This document shows, one piece after another, positions 16,648 through 26,189 of a stretch of DNA of 63,035 nt. How positions within the stretch are numbered: the first letter of the stretch is position 1; each line of letters starts with the position of its first letter. Below the pieces are notes generated by a model. That model was given only the letters and a program-made list of their open reading frames with translations, was not told where the DNA came from and ran no database searches. A program made the translations under genes and the position numbers. Source of the stretch: Nitrospirota bacterium (GTDB taxonomy: Bacteria; Nitrospirota; Thermodesulfovibrionia; Thermodesulfovibrionales; Dissulfurispiraceae); assembly GCA_004321915.1 (NCBI GenBank), contig SCQE01000010.1:1-63035 (forward strand). The letters are read 5' to 3'.

Positions 16648-17583
16648 ATGATTGGCGTTATTCTTTTGAACATGGGCGGCCCGGATTCTCTCGATGCTGT
16701 CAAGCCTTTTTTGCAGAACCTCTTTGCAGATAGAGACATAATAAGGCTCGGCCCTGCATTTTTACAAAAACCGATAGCGTCTCTAATCATTAATCTGCGT
16801 TTGAAAAAGACGATCGAGCTTTACAGCCTCATCGGCGGTAAGTCGCCGCTTGCAGAGATAACCTCGACTCAGGCAAAGGCGCTTGAAAAGGCGCTTAACA
16901 TCAAGATTTATGTAGGCATGAGATACTGGCATCCGTTTATCTACGACACCCTGAAAGAAATGAAGAGAGACGGCGTGACAAAGGTGCTTGCCCTAAGCCT
17001 CTATCCGCAGTATTCGGTTGCAACTACAGGGTCTACCGTCAAAATGTTCGAAACGGCGATTAAAGGGCAGAAGATGGAATATGCTTGCATAACCTCATGG
17101 TTTGACCATTCGGGATATATTGACGCGCTTGTTGAAAAGATTGAAGAAGGATTAAAAGGCTTTGATGAAAAACCTGTCGTACTCTTCAGCGCCCACAGTC
17201 TTCCGCAGAGATTTATAGACGAGGGCGATCCGTATTGCGAACATATCAACAAAACAATAATAGCGATAAGCAAAAAAATCGATATGGACTGGAGGCTTTC
17301 TTTTCAGAGCAAGACAGGGCCTGTAAAATGGCTTGAGCCTTCAACAGAGGCAATGCTTGAGACGCTTGCAGGGGAAAAGAAAAAAAATGTGCTTGTTGTG
17401 CCGATAAGTTTTGTGTCGGACCATATAGAGACACTATACGAGATAGACATACTATATAAAAACATGGCGAAGGGACTCGGCATAAACCTTAAAAGAACAG
17501 AATCGCTGAATGTTTCGGCTACGTTTATAAACGCTCTTGCGGATATTGTCATCACAAAAACAAAGGAGTTGAACTGGCTATGA
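16648..17583 (+). CDS. hemH: ferrochelatase
   Basis: A 311-residue ferrochelatase that inserts Fe(II) into protoporphyrin IX to give haem. Opening MIGVILLNMGGPDSLDAVKPFLQ is canonical. The catalytic His lies in the FSAHSLPQRFIDEGDPY motif and the conserved Glu in PISFVSDHIETLYEID; the YWHPF motif is at residues 94-98. Length is normal. Its stop overlaps the ATG of the next gene (ATGA), so haem formation and the preceding oxidation step are co-translated. Confidence 0.95.
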   Translation: MIGVILLNMGGPDSLDAVKPFLQNLFADRDIIRLGPAFLQKPIASLIINLRLKKTIELYSLIGGKSPLAEITSTQAKALEKALNIKIYVGMRYWHPFIYDTLKEMKRDGVTKVLALSLYPQYSVATTGSTVKMFETAIKGQKMEYACITSWFDHSGYIDALVEKIEEGLKGFDEKPVVLFSAHSLPQRFIDEGDPYCEHINKTIIAISKKIDMDWRLSFQSKTGPVKWLEPSTEAMLETLAGEKKKNVLVVPISFVSDHIETLYEIDILYKNMAKGLGINLKRTESLNVSATFINALADIVITKTKELNWL

Positions 17584-18944
17584 GAATAACTATCATAGGC
17601 GGAGGGATTTCCGGGCTAAGCCTTGCATACGAACTTCTCCAAAGGGAAGCATCGCTCGAACTGCTTGTGCTTGAGGCTGCGGAACGGGCGGGCGGCAAGA
17701 TATGGACGGTGAGAAAAGAGGGTTTTCTCTGCGAAGCAGGCGTAAACGGATTTTTAGACAATAAACCCGGAACATTGAATTTGGCGTCAAGACTGAACAT
17801 TGCGCCGCTCAGGAGCGATGACAATTCGCGCAAGCGTTTTATTTTCACTGGCGGCAAGCTCAGGCAAATACCGGAAACCCCGCCTGCATTTTTTATGTCT
17901 GACTTCATGAGCCTTAGCGGAAGGCTGCGTATGATAGGGGAGTTTTTCGTGCCGCAACAGAAAAAAGATGACGAAACTCTTGAGGATTTTGCTGTGCGGC
18001 GCGTGGGCAGGGAATTTTTTGAAAAGCTCCTCGATCCAATGGCCTCGGGTGTTTATGCGGGAGACCCTTCGAAACTCAGCATCAGGAGTTGTTTTACAAA
18101 GGTCTACGACCTCGAACACAAGTACGGCGGTCTTATAAAAGGCTTTATGGCAATGGCGAAAGAGAAGAAGAAAACAGGCAAAAAGGTCGAGGCCGGCCCC
18201 GGCGGCGTGCTGCATTCTTTTCCGGGCGGAATGTACAGCCTTATAGATTCGATAAGAAAATCGCTAGGCGACAGGGTTTTGACCGGCAAGAAAGTTAAGG
18301 GGATAGAAAAAACCGGCCCCGGCTATTCTGTTTTTTGTGAGGACGGCAGCAGGTACGAGTCGGACATTGCGGTTATCGCTTCTCCTGCAATAGACACCGC
18401 AGAAATGGTGCGGGACATGGACAAGGAAATAAGCAGCATGCTCAAGGAAATTCCGTATCCGCCGTTATCTGTCGCGTGTTTAGGTTTCAAAAAGGACAAA
18501 CTCCAAGGTCTTGACCTGAACTGTTTCGGTTATCTTGTTCCCGGCAAAGAGAAGAGAAAGATCCTCGGCACTCTTTACGATTCGAGCATCTTTCCTGACC
18601 GCGCGCCTGAAGGATATGCTCTGTTGAGAACTATGATCGGGGGGGCAAGATACCCGGAACTTGCCATGCTCGATGACGAAAAACTTTATGGGGCCGTGCT
18701 TTCGGAGCTAAAGCAGATTATGGGCTTGAACGCAGAGCCTGATTTTATGCAGATATTCCGGTGGGAACGCGCCATCCCGCAGTATGTTATAGGCCATCAC
18801 GAACGGCTGGCAAGGCTCGATGCCGCTGCCGAAAAGCATAAGGGGTTTTATTTGACCGGAAATGCCTACCGGGGGGTTGCCGTAAACGACTGCATAGCCA
18901 ACAGTATCGAACTTGCAGAAAAGATCGCCTCACACGGAGGCTAA
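17580..18944 (+). CDS. hemG: protoporphyrinogen oxidase (HemY/HemG oxygen-dependent type)
   Basis: A 454-residue FAD protein with an N-terminal dinucleotide-binding motif (IIGGGISGLSLAYEL) and the family segments ERAGGKIWT, DPMASGVYAGDP, GPGGVLHSFPGGM and the C-terminal FAD-contact YLTGNAYRGVAVNDCI. It oxidises protoporphyrinogen IX to protoporphyrin IX. It overlaps hemH by 4 bases. This type is usually called HemY in older nomenclature and generally uses O2, which fits with the nearby SOD and suggests an at least microaerobic life (inference). Confidence 0.9.
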   Translation: MRITIIGGGISGLSLAYELLQREASLELLVLEAAERAGGKIWTVRKEGFLCEAGVNGFLDNKPGTLNLASRLNIAPLRSDDNSRKRFIFTGGKLRQIPETPPAFFMSDFMSLSGRLRMIGEFFVPQQKKDDETLEDFAVRRVGREFFEKLLDPMASGVYAGDPSKLSIRSCFTKVYDLEHKYGGLIKGFMAMAKEKKKTGKKVEAGPGGVLHSFPGGMYSLIDSIRKSLGDRVLTGKKVKGIEKTGPGYSVFCEDGSRYESDIAVIASPAIDTAEMVRDMDKEISSMLKEIPYPPLSVACLGFKKDKLQGLDLNCFGYLVPGKEKRKILGTLYDSSIFPDRAPEGYALLRTMIGGARYPELAMLDDEKLYGAVLSELKQIMGLNAEPDFMQIFRWERAIPQYVIGHHERLARLDAAAEKHKGFYLTGNAYRGVAVNDCIANSIELAEKIASHGG

Positions 18945-18952
18945 CAGGTCCG

Positions 18953-19453
18953 TCATAAGCTGCTTGCCACGATGCGCTTGGCATCTTCGGCAACAAGGTG
19001 GCAATCGACCCGTATCGAATGGTTTTTGATCCGGCCTTCGGTCTGTTTTTTTGCGGCATGGCATATTTTCCTAAGCACATCGAACCTTTTTGCATAATAG
19101 AGCCATGGAAACAGATCGGCAACGTCCGCGTTCTTAAAGGGTTCGAGTTCCTGTGTGCCGATACCTGCCTTGGACAAAACAACGAACGAGTCTGCCACCG
19201 AGGGTATGGATTCACGCCAAAGCGATATCATCAAAAGATTTTCCCAAGAAAGCGCCAAATGGATTTTCGAGAGCCTTGATTGGGGCGAACCGTTCATATC
19301 TTCGACAACCCCGGCAACTCTAGAAAAAAGACCGGTGACAGCATCAGGCAGGAGATAAGATTCTTCGCTGAACCGATATAGTTCTTTGTGGGCGCTTCCG
19401 GCGATCAGGCTGTCGCAGATGACCAGTTCAGCGCCGTCTTTAATTTCAGGCAC
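18953..19453 (-). CDS. hypothetical protein downstream of nusB
   Basis: A 166-residue protein, start overlapping the nusB end by 8 bases. No family recognised. It has no signal peptide and no membrane segment; it is mostly helical, with a Cys/His-containing C-terminus (RVDCHLVAEDAKRIVASSL). Overlap with nusB and lack of a competing frame support it being real. It converges on hemG with only 8 bases between stops. Confidence 0.55.
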   Translation of the reverse strand: MPEIKDGAELVICDSLIAGSAHKELYRFSEESYLLPDAVTGLFSRVAGVVEDMNGSPQSRLSKIHLALSWENLLMISLWRESIPSVADSFVVLSKAGIGTQELEPFKNADVADLFPWLYYAKRFDVLRKICHAAKKQTEGRIKNHSIRVDCHLVAEDAKRIVASSL

Positions 19454-19892
19454 AACGCTCCTTGGCTATCTTGTCGAGGATTCCGTTTATGAAGGAGGCC
19501 GACTCCGCTGTAGAATATTTTTTTGCTATTTCGATGGCCTCGTTTATAGTCACGGCGGACGGGATATCTTTCCTGTGCAAAAGCTCATAAACAGCCGCGC
19601 GCAGGATATTCCGGTCGACCGACGCGATTCGGGACAGCTTCCAGTGTTCGGCAACCTCCTGAATCAGTTTGTCTAAGGAAGCAAGATGTTTTATAGTGCC
19701 TTTTATTATGTCTTCGGCAAAGGATTTAATGCCGGGGTCGGTTTCGCCTGTTTCATGCCAGAAGGCGTTGACCGCAGGGGACGTATCTGTTTTTATTCGC
19801 GTGTCCGAAACCGGGTTGTCGGACGCATTTTCCATAAAATCGATTCTGTATAAAAACTGGAGGGCGTACTCCCTTGCTTTCCTGCGCTTCAT
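19446..19892 (-). CDS. nusB: transcription antitermination factor NusB
   Basis: A 148-residue all-helical RNA-binding protein that binds boxA with NusE/S10 in rRNA antitermination. Visible motifs: RRKAREYALQFLYRIDF at the N-terminus, then SRIASVDRNILRAAVYELLH and PSAVTINEAIEIAKKYS..SFINGILDKI, all canonical. It follows ribH by 11 bases, the widespread ribH-nusB pairing. Confidence 0.95.
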   Translation of the reverse strand: MKRRKAREYALQFLYRIDFMENASDNPVSDTRIKTDTSPAVNAFWHETGETDPGIKSFAEDIIKGTIKHLASLDKLIQEVAEHWKLSRIASVDRNILRAAVYELLHRKDIPSAVTINEAIEIAKKYSTAESASFINGILDKIAKERCA

Positions 19893-19903
19893 TCAGGGGA
19901 GCG

Positions 19904-20365
19904 CTAAAGCTGTTTTATTACTTGGGCCATCTCGATGGCCGTAATGGCCGCGTCCCAGCCTTTGTTACCCGCCTTTGTGCCTGCTCTTTCCACAGCCTGC
20001 TCGATAGTGTCCGACGTTATGACCCCGAAGGCTATCGGTATGCCTGTGTCGAGCGATGCCGACGCAACCCCTTTCGAAACTTCTGCCGCAACATAATCGA
20101 AATGGGGCGTTGCCCCTCTTATCACCGTACCTAGACATATCACAGCATTAAGTTTGCCTCTTGATGCCAGTTTTTTTGCGGCAAGCGGGACCTCGAACGC
20201 CCCCGGGACTTTTACCACCTCGATGTCCTTCTCATCCGCGCCGTGTCTCACAAGCGCGTCGAGCGCGCCTTCGAGAAGCCGCGAGGTTATAAAATCGTTG
20301 AACCTGCTCACAACGATACCGAACTTGAGCCCTTTTGCCTGAAGTTCGCCTTCTATTATTTTCAT
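19904..20365 (-). CDS. ribH: 6,7-dimethyl-8-ribityllumazine synthase
   Basis: A 153-residue lumazine synthase, penultimate enzyme of riboflavin synthesis, condensing the ribitylaminopyrimidine with 3,4-dihydroxybutanone phosphate. Start at 20363-20365 chosen for GGAGGG upstream. Motifs: [49 protein letters not shown] (catalytic His) and [22 protein letters not shown]. Length is typical of icosahedral-type RibH. Confidence 0.95.
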   Translation of the reverse strand: MKIIEGELQAKGLKFGIVVSRFNDFITSRLLEGALDALVRHGADEKDIEVVKVPGAFEVPLAAKKLASRGKLNAVICLGTVIRGATPHFDYVAAEVSKGVASASLDTGIPIAFGVITSDTIEQAVERAGTKAGNKGWDAAITAIEMAQVIKQL

Positions 20366-20418
20366 GGAACCCTCCGAAGTTTGTTTTTTAAATGTATGAA
20401 GGAACATTTTAACATACT

Positions 20419-21546
20419 CTAAGGGTAAAACAATTCGAATCTGCGCGTTCTAACGTTTATTAAAATGCCGGCGGCTATGAAGTTGCTCAAGAGCGATGTG
20501 CCGCCGTAACTCATAAACGGCAGCGGCACGCCGACCACAGGGGTCATGCCGAGCGTCATGCCTATGTTTACGGTAAAATATACAAAGAACATTGCGGTAA
20601 CCCCGGCCGCTAAAAGTCTTCCGTATTCGTCCTTTGCCTTCATCGCAGTGTCGAGTCCGCGCAGGAACAGCGTCAGGTAAATTCCGATAAGGGCAATGCT
20701 TCCGGCAAATCCCCACTCTTCGGCAAACACGGCAAAGATAAAATCCGTATGTTTTTCGGGCAGGAACCTCAGCGGGCCTTGGGTGCCTTTCAGATAGCCT
20801 TTGCCGGCCCACCCGCCAGACCCTATCGAAATCTTCGACTGGTTGATGTGATAGCCTATCCCCGCGGGGTCCACCTCAGGGTCTATAAAAGCGATAAGCC
20901 TGTTTTTTTGATATTCTTTCAACCCCTCCCAAGCTATATTGCCGAAAAAAGGTATGGAAATAAGCCCGATAACCAATATGGCGGTCATTATCCTTCTGCT
21001 TATCCCCTTTGCCAAGGACAGGCTTACAAAAAGCGCCGCCAAGAGAATGGCAGTGCCGAGGTCCGGCTGTTTGATAACAAGGAGCATCGGGAAAAGCGCA
21101 AAAAGAAATATGCCTGATGCGGAAAGTCTGCCTTTAAGTTCCTGCCCCCGGGTGACGAGATATGCGGAAAAGGCGATTATGAATATCATCCTGAAAAATT
21201 CCGAAGGCTGAAAAGACATCGGGCCTATATTCAGCCACCTTCTGGCGCCGAGACTCGTTCTTCCGGCAAAAAGTACAACGGTCAAAAGCACAAGTCCGAC
21301 CCCGTAAAGCGGATACGCAAATCTGTAAAACCAGCGGTAGTCGAAAAAGACCACGGCAAAAAGCACCACAATGCTTATAACAAGCCATAAGATCTGCTTG
21401 AGGTAAAAATCGGAATGTTCTCCGGCGCCGGTGGGCGGCCTTGTGGCGCTGTATATCGTGGATATGCCTATTATGGCTAGCACGAGTATGATTATAAGCG
21501 TGAGCCAGTCGAAGTTTTTTGTAAGCCGCCTGTCAATCGTTATCAT
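20419..21546 (-). CDS. rodA: rod-shape SEDS glycosyltransferase RodA
   Basis: A 375-residue SEDS-family membrane protein with about ten transmembrane segments. It polymerises lipid II into glycan strands for cell elongation together with the PBP2 encoded upstream. Motifs: [31 protein letters not shown], and the C-terminal [21 protein letters not shown]. It overlaps the end of mrdA by 14 bases. Confidence 0.95.
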   Translation of the reverse strand: MITIDRRLTKNFDWLTLIIILVLAIIGISTIYSATRPPTGAGEHSDFYLKQILWLVISIVVLFAVVFFDYRWFYRFAYPLYGVGLVLLTVVLFAGRTSLGARRWLNIGPMSFQPSEFFRMIFIIAFSAYLVTRGQELKGRLSASGIFLFALFPMLLVIKQPDLGTAILLAALFVSLSLAKGISRRIMTAILVIGLISIPFFGNIAWEGLKEYQKNRLIAFIDPEVDPAGIGYHINQSKISIGSGGWAGKGYLKGTQGPLRFLPEKHTDFIFAVFAEEWGFAGSIALIGIYLTLFLRGLDTAMKAKDEYGRLLAAGVTAMFFVYFTVNIGMTLGMTPVVGVPLPFMSYGGTSLLSNFIAAGILINVRTRRFELFYP

Positions 21547-23302
21547 TGGGCCGGATTTCCTGTTCTCTTTTTGTGTCGTCTTTCTTGAAATATGCCTCTA
21601 TCGCCTTTTTTGCGATAGGCGCAGCCACGGCGCCCCCGCCCCCGCCGTGCTCAACAAAAACAGCGACCGCGATTTCGGGGTTTTCGATAGGCGCAAACGC
21701 CACAAACCATGCATGGTCCATAAAGCGTTCGCCGCCCAATCCCTTTCTTTTGCTTACAACCTGTGATGTGCCTGTTTTGCCGCCGGTCAGCGCAATGGAT
21801 GACTTGGCGCCCTTGGCGGTGCCGTTCGGTTCATTAACAACGCCTTGAAGCGCGTCTTTTATCATTCTGACCGTCTCGGGTTTTAGTTTTACCGCGTCTC
21901 TGGGCAGACTGCCGCCCTTGATCAGCGTAGGCTTGCATACATCACCGTTATTTGCAACAGCGGCCATAAGGTTCGCCATCTGAACAGGCGTGGCCGAAAC
22001 AAAACCCTGCCCTATGGCCGAAATAAAAGTGTCTCCCAAAAACCACGAAAGTTTTTTCTTTTCGCGCTTCCATTGGGGATTAGGCACCAAGCCCTTGCTC
22101 TCTTTTACGGGAGGAATATCCACCCCGGTTTCTCTGCCGAGCCCCAAGGCGGTCGCATATTTATAAATTTTGTCCATGCCGAGTCTTTTGCCCACCTCAT
22201 AAAAATAAACATCGCATGACTCTACTATCCCCCGGTGGAAATCAACACTGCCGTGCCCGCCTTTTTTCCAGCAGCCGAAAGTCCATTTTCCAAAACCGAG
22301 TCCTCCGGTGCAGGTGAACTTCGTGTCAGGTTTTACTGCATCCTCTTCCAAGGCCGCGATTGCGGTCACGATCTTGAATGTGGACCCCGGAGGGTATTGG
22401 CTCTGCAGGGCCCTGTTCAAAAGCGGTTTCTTTTTGTTTTCGGTCAGGGCCTTCCAATCATGGTAATCGATCCCCATAGCAAAAACATTGGGGTCGAAAG
22501 AGGGCAGGCTTTCGAGCGCCAGTATTTCTCCAGTGGCAGGCCTGATTGCTACCAAGGCCCCGGCTTTTTCTCCAAAGGCGTTCTCGATCGCCTTATGAAT
22601 GTTTATATCGATACTCAGATGTATGTCGCCGCCTTTTATCGCCTGCTTTTGTTGTATAAGCCTCAATTCCCGCCCTAACGCGTCTATCTCTACGACCCTT
22701 TCTCCGGGCGTTCCTCTGAGCCTTTCATCATGCAAGGCCTCTGCGCCCCACTGCCCTATCAAGGCGTCCGGCGGAAAATGCTTCAGGTCGGGCCGGTTTA
22801 ACTGTGTCTGAGTAATTTTCCCCAAGTAGCCGATTATGTGGCCGCCGGCTTTGCCGAAAAGGTATTCGCGGCCCACTTCTGTTTCAACGAAAAGCCCCGG
22901 GAAATCGGAACGTACCGCTTCTATTCGTGCGATGTCTTTAAAATTCAGGCCGAGTTTGAGTTTTATAGGCACGAACGGACTGTTGTCTTTTTTGTTCAGT
23001 TTTTCTTCGATCTCCTGCAGCGGCATTTCGAGCATTTTTGCCAAGGCGTCGCGATCGAGGTTCCGCAGGTTTTCCGGAATTATCGAAACGCTGAAAGTGG
23101 GTATGTTTTTTACAAGCGGCACCCCGTTTCTGTCATAGATTATGCCGCGCGGAGCAGGATTTTTGATTATCCTGAGCCTGTTGGTTTCCGACAGGGTTTG
23201 GTATTTGTCCCGCTGCAGGATCTGGAGATACCAAAGCCTGCAGGCAAAAAGCGTGATTACGGCCGCTATAATGAGCGAGCCTATTTTAATCCTTGTTATC
23301 AT
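21533..23302 (-). CDS. mrdA: penicillin-binding protein 2 (transpeptidase)
   Basis: A 589-residue class B PBP. N-terminal membrane anchor (~residues 5-25), PBP dimer domain with GIIYDRNGVPLVKN, then the transpeptidase domain with catalytic Ser in PPGSTFKIV, SCD in VESCDVYFYEVG (the SxN equivalent), and KTGTSQ. It cross-links peptidoglycan during elongation with RodA. The start is placed at 23300-23302, where ATG overlaps the mreD stop (ATGA); an earlier in-frame ATG would run far into mreD. Confidence 0.95.
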   Translation of the reverse strand: MITRIKIGSLIIAAVITLFACRLWYLQILQRDKYQTLSETNRLRIIKNPAPRGIIYDRNGVPLVKNIPTFSVSIIPENLRNLDRDALAKMLEMPLQEIEEKLNKKDNSPFVPIKLKLGLNFKDIARIEAVRSDFPGLFVETEVGREYLFGKAGGHIIGYLGKITQTQLNRPDLKHFPPDALIGQWGAEALHDERLRGTPGERVVEIDALGRELRLIQQKQAIKGGDIHLSIDINIHKAIENAFGEKAGALVAIRPATGEILALESLPSFDPNVFAMGIDYHDWKALTENKKKPLLNRALQSQYPPGSTFKIVTAIAALEEDAVKPDTKFTCTGGLGFGKWTFGCWKKGGHGSVDFHRGIVESCDVYFYEVGKRLGMDKIYKYATALGLGRETGVDIPPVKESKGLVPNPQWKREKKKLSWFLGDTFISAIGQGFVSATPVQMANLMAAVANNGDVCKPTLIKGGSLPRDAVKLKPETVRMIKDALQGVVNEPNGTAKGAKSSIALTGGKTGTSQVVSKRKGLGGERFMDHAWFVAFAPIENPEIAVAVFVEHGGGGGAVAAPIAKKAIEAYFKKDDTKREQEIRPNDND

Positions 23303-23799
23303 GCGGAGCGGGCTGACAGGGGTTTTATAAGCAGCGCGAAAGGAAGGCTGACAAGGCACTGGAACGCTACGACCCGCAGGACTTGCGCATTGTTTATCAC
23401 GGTCTCGCTGAAGACGCTCCTTGCACCTGCAATTATCCAGCCGTCGCAGAAGGTAAACAAGACCAAAAGCGCGCCGGCCCAGATAGGCGTCCAGCGGAAC
23501 ACTATTTCGGTATAAACAAAGGGCGTCACAAAGCCTATCAGCCCCCTGCTCAGGATGGCCGGGCCTATAATGCCGCCTGACAGCGCATCTTCAACAAGGC
23601 CTATCGAGGCCCCGAACCCGGCGCTTTCGAGTTCTATTCTCACCGGGAAAAACTTTTTGGAGGAAATCCTGCTTAAACTTTCGACCCCGAAGTAATAGAC
23701 CAGCACAACAGACAGATTAAACAAACCCGCAAAGGACGAAAGCTGTGTATGGACCAGAAAAACACCTGCGGTCAATAAGAGCCATTTTAAAAATATCAT
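23299..23799 (-). CDS. mreD: rod shape-determining protein MreD
   Basis: A 166-residue, very hydrophobic inner-membrane protein with about five membrane segments, overlapping both mreC (4 bases) and mrdA (4 bases). Sequence conservation in MreD is low, so the call rests on size, topology and its fixed place between mreC and mrdA. It links the MreB cytoskeleton to the elongation machinery. Confidence 0.9.
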   Translation of the reverse strand: MIFLKWLLLTAGVFLVHTQLSSFAGLFNLSVVLVYYFGVESLSRISSKKFFPVRIELESAGFGASIGLVEDALSGGIIGPAILSRGLIGFVTPFVYTEIVFRWTPIWAGALLVLFTFCDGWIIAGARSVFSETVINNAQVLRVVAFQCLVSLPFALLIKPLSARSA

Positions 23800-24587
23800 T
23801 TCCGGGCTGCCGCTTTTTTAAGTATCACCACCTCTTCAAGCTTTGCCGCGGATTGAAAAGGCATGACCTCTATATGCTGAAAAAATTCGACCCCTTCTTT
23901 TTTTATGCTCCCGACAACGCCGACAAACAACCCCGGCGGGAACACCCCGTCCAGTCCGGAAGTCACGACCACCTCTCCTGCCTCGACATTTTCTTCGGGC
24001 GGAATATAGTTCAAGGCGCAGAGACTGTGTCCCGTGCCGGAGATGACCCCTTCGGTCCTGCTGTTCTGAAGCCTGACTGCCGCCGAAAAGTTTGCGTCTT
24101 TAAGCAGAAGCAGTTCGGAATAATCTTCTTTTACCGAATAGATTTTGCCGGCCAGCCCCTTGGGAGTAATGGCCGCCATTCCTTTTTCGATGCCGTCTTT
24201 CCGGCCTTTATCGATGATGACCAGATTGAGCAGCCGGTCATACCCTTTGGAGATGACCTTTGCCGCGGTCACAAAAGAGTGTTCCTGCGCCCTGAGCGCA
24301 AGGACCTCTTTCAGTCTTATGTTCTCCTGAATTATTTCGGTGTAATGCTGTCTTTCCGCAAGCAGGACCGCATGTTCGTTTTTCAGTTTGTTGTTTTCGT
24401 CGACGCAGTTCCACGCGTTTTTTGCCGAATCGCCCAAGTTAAAGAAAAATCTGTTTAAGGCATTGAAGGGATATGTGACTGCTGCGGTGAAGGGGTTCGA
24501 GGTTTTCCCGTGCTGCAGGGTCATAAGAGTGAGCGCAAACAGTATGATGCCGAGAAATATTGCAGCTCTCTTTTTTCCCTTGGACAT
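23796..24587 (-). CDS. mreC: rod shape-determining protein MreC
   Basis: A 263-residue periplasmic scaffold protein with one N-terminal membrane helix (~residues 9-26), a coiled-coil region (DENNKLKNEHAVLLAERQHYTEIIQENIRLKEVL) and the beta-barrel-like C-terminal half with VISKGYDRLLNLVIIDKGRKDGIEKGM and VVTSGLDGVFPPGLFVG. These are standard MreC motifs. It starts 3 bases after the mreB stop. Confidence 0.95.
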   Translation of the reverse strand: MSKGKKRAAIFLGIILFALTLMTLQHGKTSNPFTAAVTYPFNALNRFFFNLGDSAKNAWNCVDENNKLKNEHAVLLAERQHYTEIIQENIRLKEVLALRAQEHSFVTAAKVISKGYDRLLNLVIIDKGRKDGIEKGMAAITPKGLAGKIYSVKEDYSELLLLKDANFSAAVRLQNSRTEGVISGTGHSLCALNYIPPEENVEAGEVVVTSGLDGVFPPGLFVGVVGSIKKEGVEFFQHIEVMPFQSAAKLEEVVILKKAAARK

Positions 24588-24590
24588 TAA

Positions 24591-25622
24591 CTAATTGGTG
24601 GTTATGGCAACCTTCCTGAGAAGTTCGAGCTTGTCGAGCATTCTGCCGCATCCCCGGACAACCGCTGTGAGCGGGGCATCGGGCACGATGACCGGCACGC
24701 CTGTGTGCTCGCGTATAAGAATGTCGAGGCCCTTGAGCATGGCGCCTCCGCCCGCAAGCACTATTCCTTTGTCGACGATGTCCGCAGCAAGTTCGGGCGG
24801 CGTGTTTTCTAGGGTCACTTTTATGGTGTCCAGTATGACCTCAATGCTTTCCTGAAGCGCTTCGCGGATCTCATTTTCGGAAACGGTTATCGCTTTAGGT
24901 ATGCCGGAGATAAGGTCCCTGCCTTTTATTTCCGTAGGCTCGCTTCCGTTGGTTTTGTATGCGGACCCGAGTACGATCTTTATCTGCTCTGCAGTACGGT
25001 CGCCTATCATGAGGTTGTATTTGCGTTTTATGTAGGCCATGATCGCCTCGTCCATCTTGTCCCCGCCTACGCGGACGGCCTTACTGTAAACGATGCCGTC
25101 GAGCGAGATGACCGCTACGTCTGTGGTCCCGCCGCCTATGTCAACGATCATATTGCCTGTTGGCTCGCCCACAGGCAAGCCGACGCCTACGGCAGCCGCC
25201 ATGGGTTCTTCGATAAGATAGACCTCTCTTGCGCCTGAGGCATGCGCCGCGTCTTTGACGGCCCGTTGTTCCACCTGAGTGATGCCCGAAGGGACGCCGA
25301 TTATAACGCGCGGCGAGACAAAGCTCTTTCTGTTGTGCGCTTTTGTTATGAAATATTTCAACATCTCTTCTGTAGCGTCGAAGTCCGCTATTACACCGTC
25401 TTTCATCGGGCGGATGGCCACGATATTCGAGGGGGTCTTGCCGAGCATCTCTTTTGCCTCCATGCCCACTGCAACCGGTCTTTTGTTGTCCCTCCGGATG
25501 ACCACCACCGAAGGCTCGTCGCAGATTATGCCTTTGCCGTGCACATAGACCAACGTGTTCGCAGTCCCCAAGTCTATAGCGAGGTCGTTTGAAAACATGC
25601 CTAAAATTTTATCTATAAACAA
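24591..25622 (-). CDS. mreB: actin-like cell-shape protein MreB, TTG start
   Basis: A 343-residue actin homologue that polymerises beneath the inner membrane and directs lateral wall synthesis. Motifs: FSNDLAIDLGTANTLVYVHGKG (phosphate 1), VDIGGGTTDVAVISLDGIV (phosphate 2), GIVLAGGGAMLKGLD (adenosine). The start is taken as TTG at 25620-25622 because GGAGGA lies 4 bases upstream and the resulting N-terminus (M)FIDKILGMFSNDLAID matches the usual membrane-targeting helix; the internal ATG at 25598 would remove that helix. Confidence 0.95.
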   Translation of the reverse strand: MFIDKILGMFSNDLAIDLGTANTLVYVHGKGIICDEPSVVVIRRDNKRPVAVGMEAKEMLGKTPSNIVAIRPMKDGVIADFDATEEMLKYFITKAHNRKSFVSPRVIIGVPSGITQVEQRAVKDAAHASGAREVYLIEEPMAAAVGVGLPVGEPTGNMIVDIGGGTTDVAVISLDGIVYSKAVRVGGDKMDEAIMAYIKRKYNLMIGDRTAEQIKIVLGSAYKTNGSEPTEIKGRDLISGIPKAITVSENEIREALQESIEVILDTIKVTLENTPPELAADIVDKGIVLAGGGAMLKGLDILIREHTGVPVIVPDAPLTAVVRGCGRMLDKLELLRKVAITTN

Positions 25623-25648
25623 TGCGTCCTCCTGATTTTCCGTTTTGT

Positions 25649-26053
25649 TTATGCGTTTATGACCTTTGTGGCCGCAAGATCGTCCCCTAGCCGCATGCCG
25701 TCGCTGTTGCCCAACATAAGCAGAAATTCGAAGACCGCTATGCCGAGCGCCAAGACCCATCCTAAAATCGGTATGGCATAAGCCAAGAGCGCCGCAGCGA
25801 GTATGGCATTTCTGAGAATGGAATCCCTGAAATCCGCAGCCCTTCCGTCTTTTGCCGAAACGACCTTCAAGCGCATAATTTTTTTGCCTAAACTTCTTCC
25901 GTCGAAAAGGCCGTCGCTTATGAGCAGATATATGATTCCGGCAAGGTAACCTGTCTGGTGGACAATACTGACCGCCGCTGCAATAATCACGAAATCGACA
26001 GCTTTCGCGAGTATCCTGAGCAAAAGGCTTGCCTTTCCGCTATCCTCAGGCAT
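25649..26053 (-). CDS. RDD-family membrane protein
   Basis: A 134-residue protein with three hydrophobic segments and the RDD-family hallmarks: Arg-Asp substitutes in LLLRILAKAVDFVII and SDGLFDGRSLGKKIMRLKVV. RDD proteins are poorly understood; some act in Na+/H+ transport. The start at 26051-26053 is preferred: a TAGTAT/TATTAT -10 box (extended TGATAGTAT) lies 2-5 bases upstream with no Shine-Dalgarno. Upstream in-frame openings would overlap the divergent promoter. It is followed 26 bases later by mreB. Confidence 0.75.
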   Translation of the reverse strand: MPEDSGKASLLLRILAKAVDFVIIAAAVSIVHQTGYLAGIIYLLISDGLFDGRSLGKKIMRLKVVSAKDGRAADFRDSILRNAILAAALLAYAIPILGWVLALGIAVFEFLLMLGNSDGMRLGDDLAATKVINA

Positions 26054-26189
26054 CGATAATACTATCAGATGGCCCCCTGATTTTTCAAGAATCCGCAAAT
26101 TTTTGACTTGCAAAAAACTATTAAAGATATTAGCATTATAAGGTATAATATAACTCAACATTGAATCCAAGTTAATGGGAGGACTGCCC

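Noticed and set aside
15449-18944. Single hem/ubiX operon
   Set aside because: ubiX, the 16323 gene and hemH each appear to have their own -10 box directly before the ATG, so only hemH-hemG is clearly coupled.
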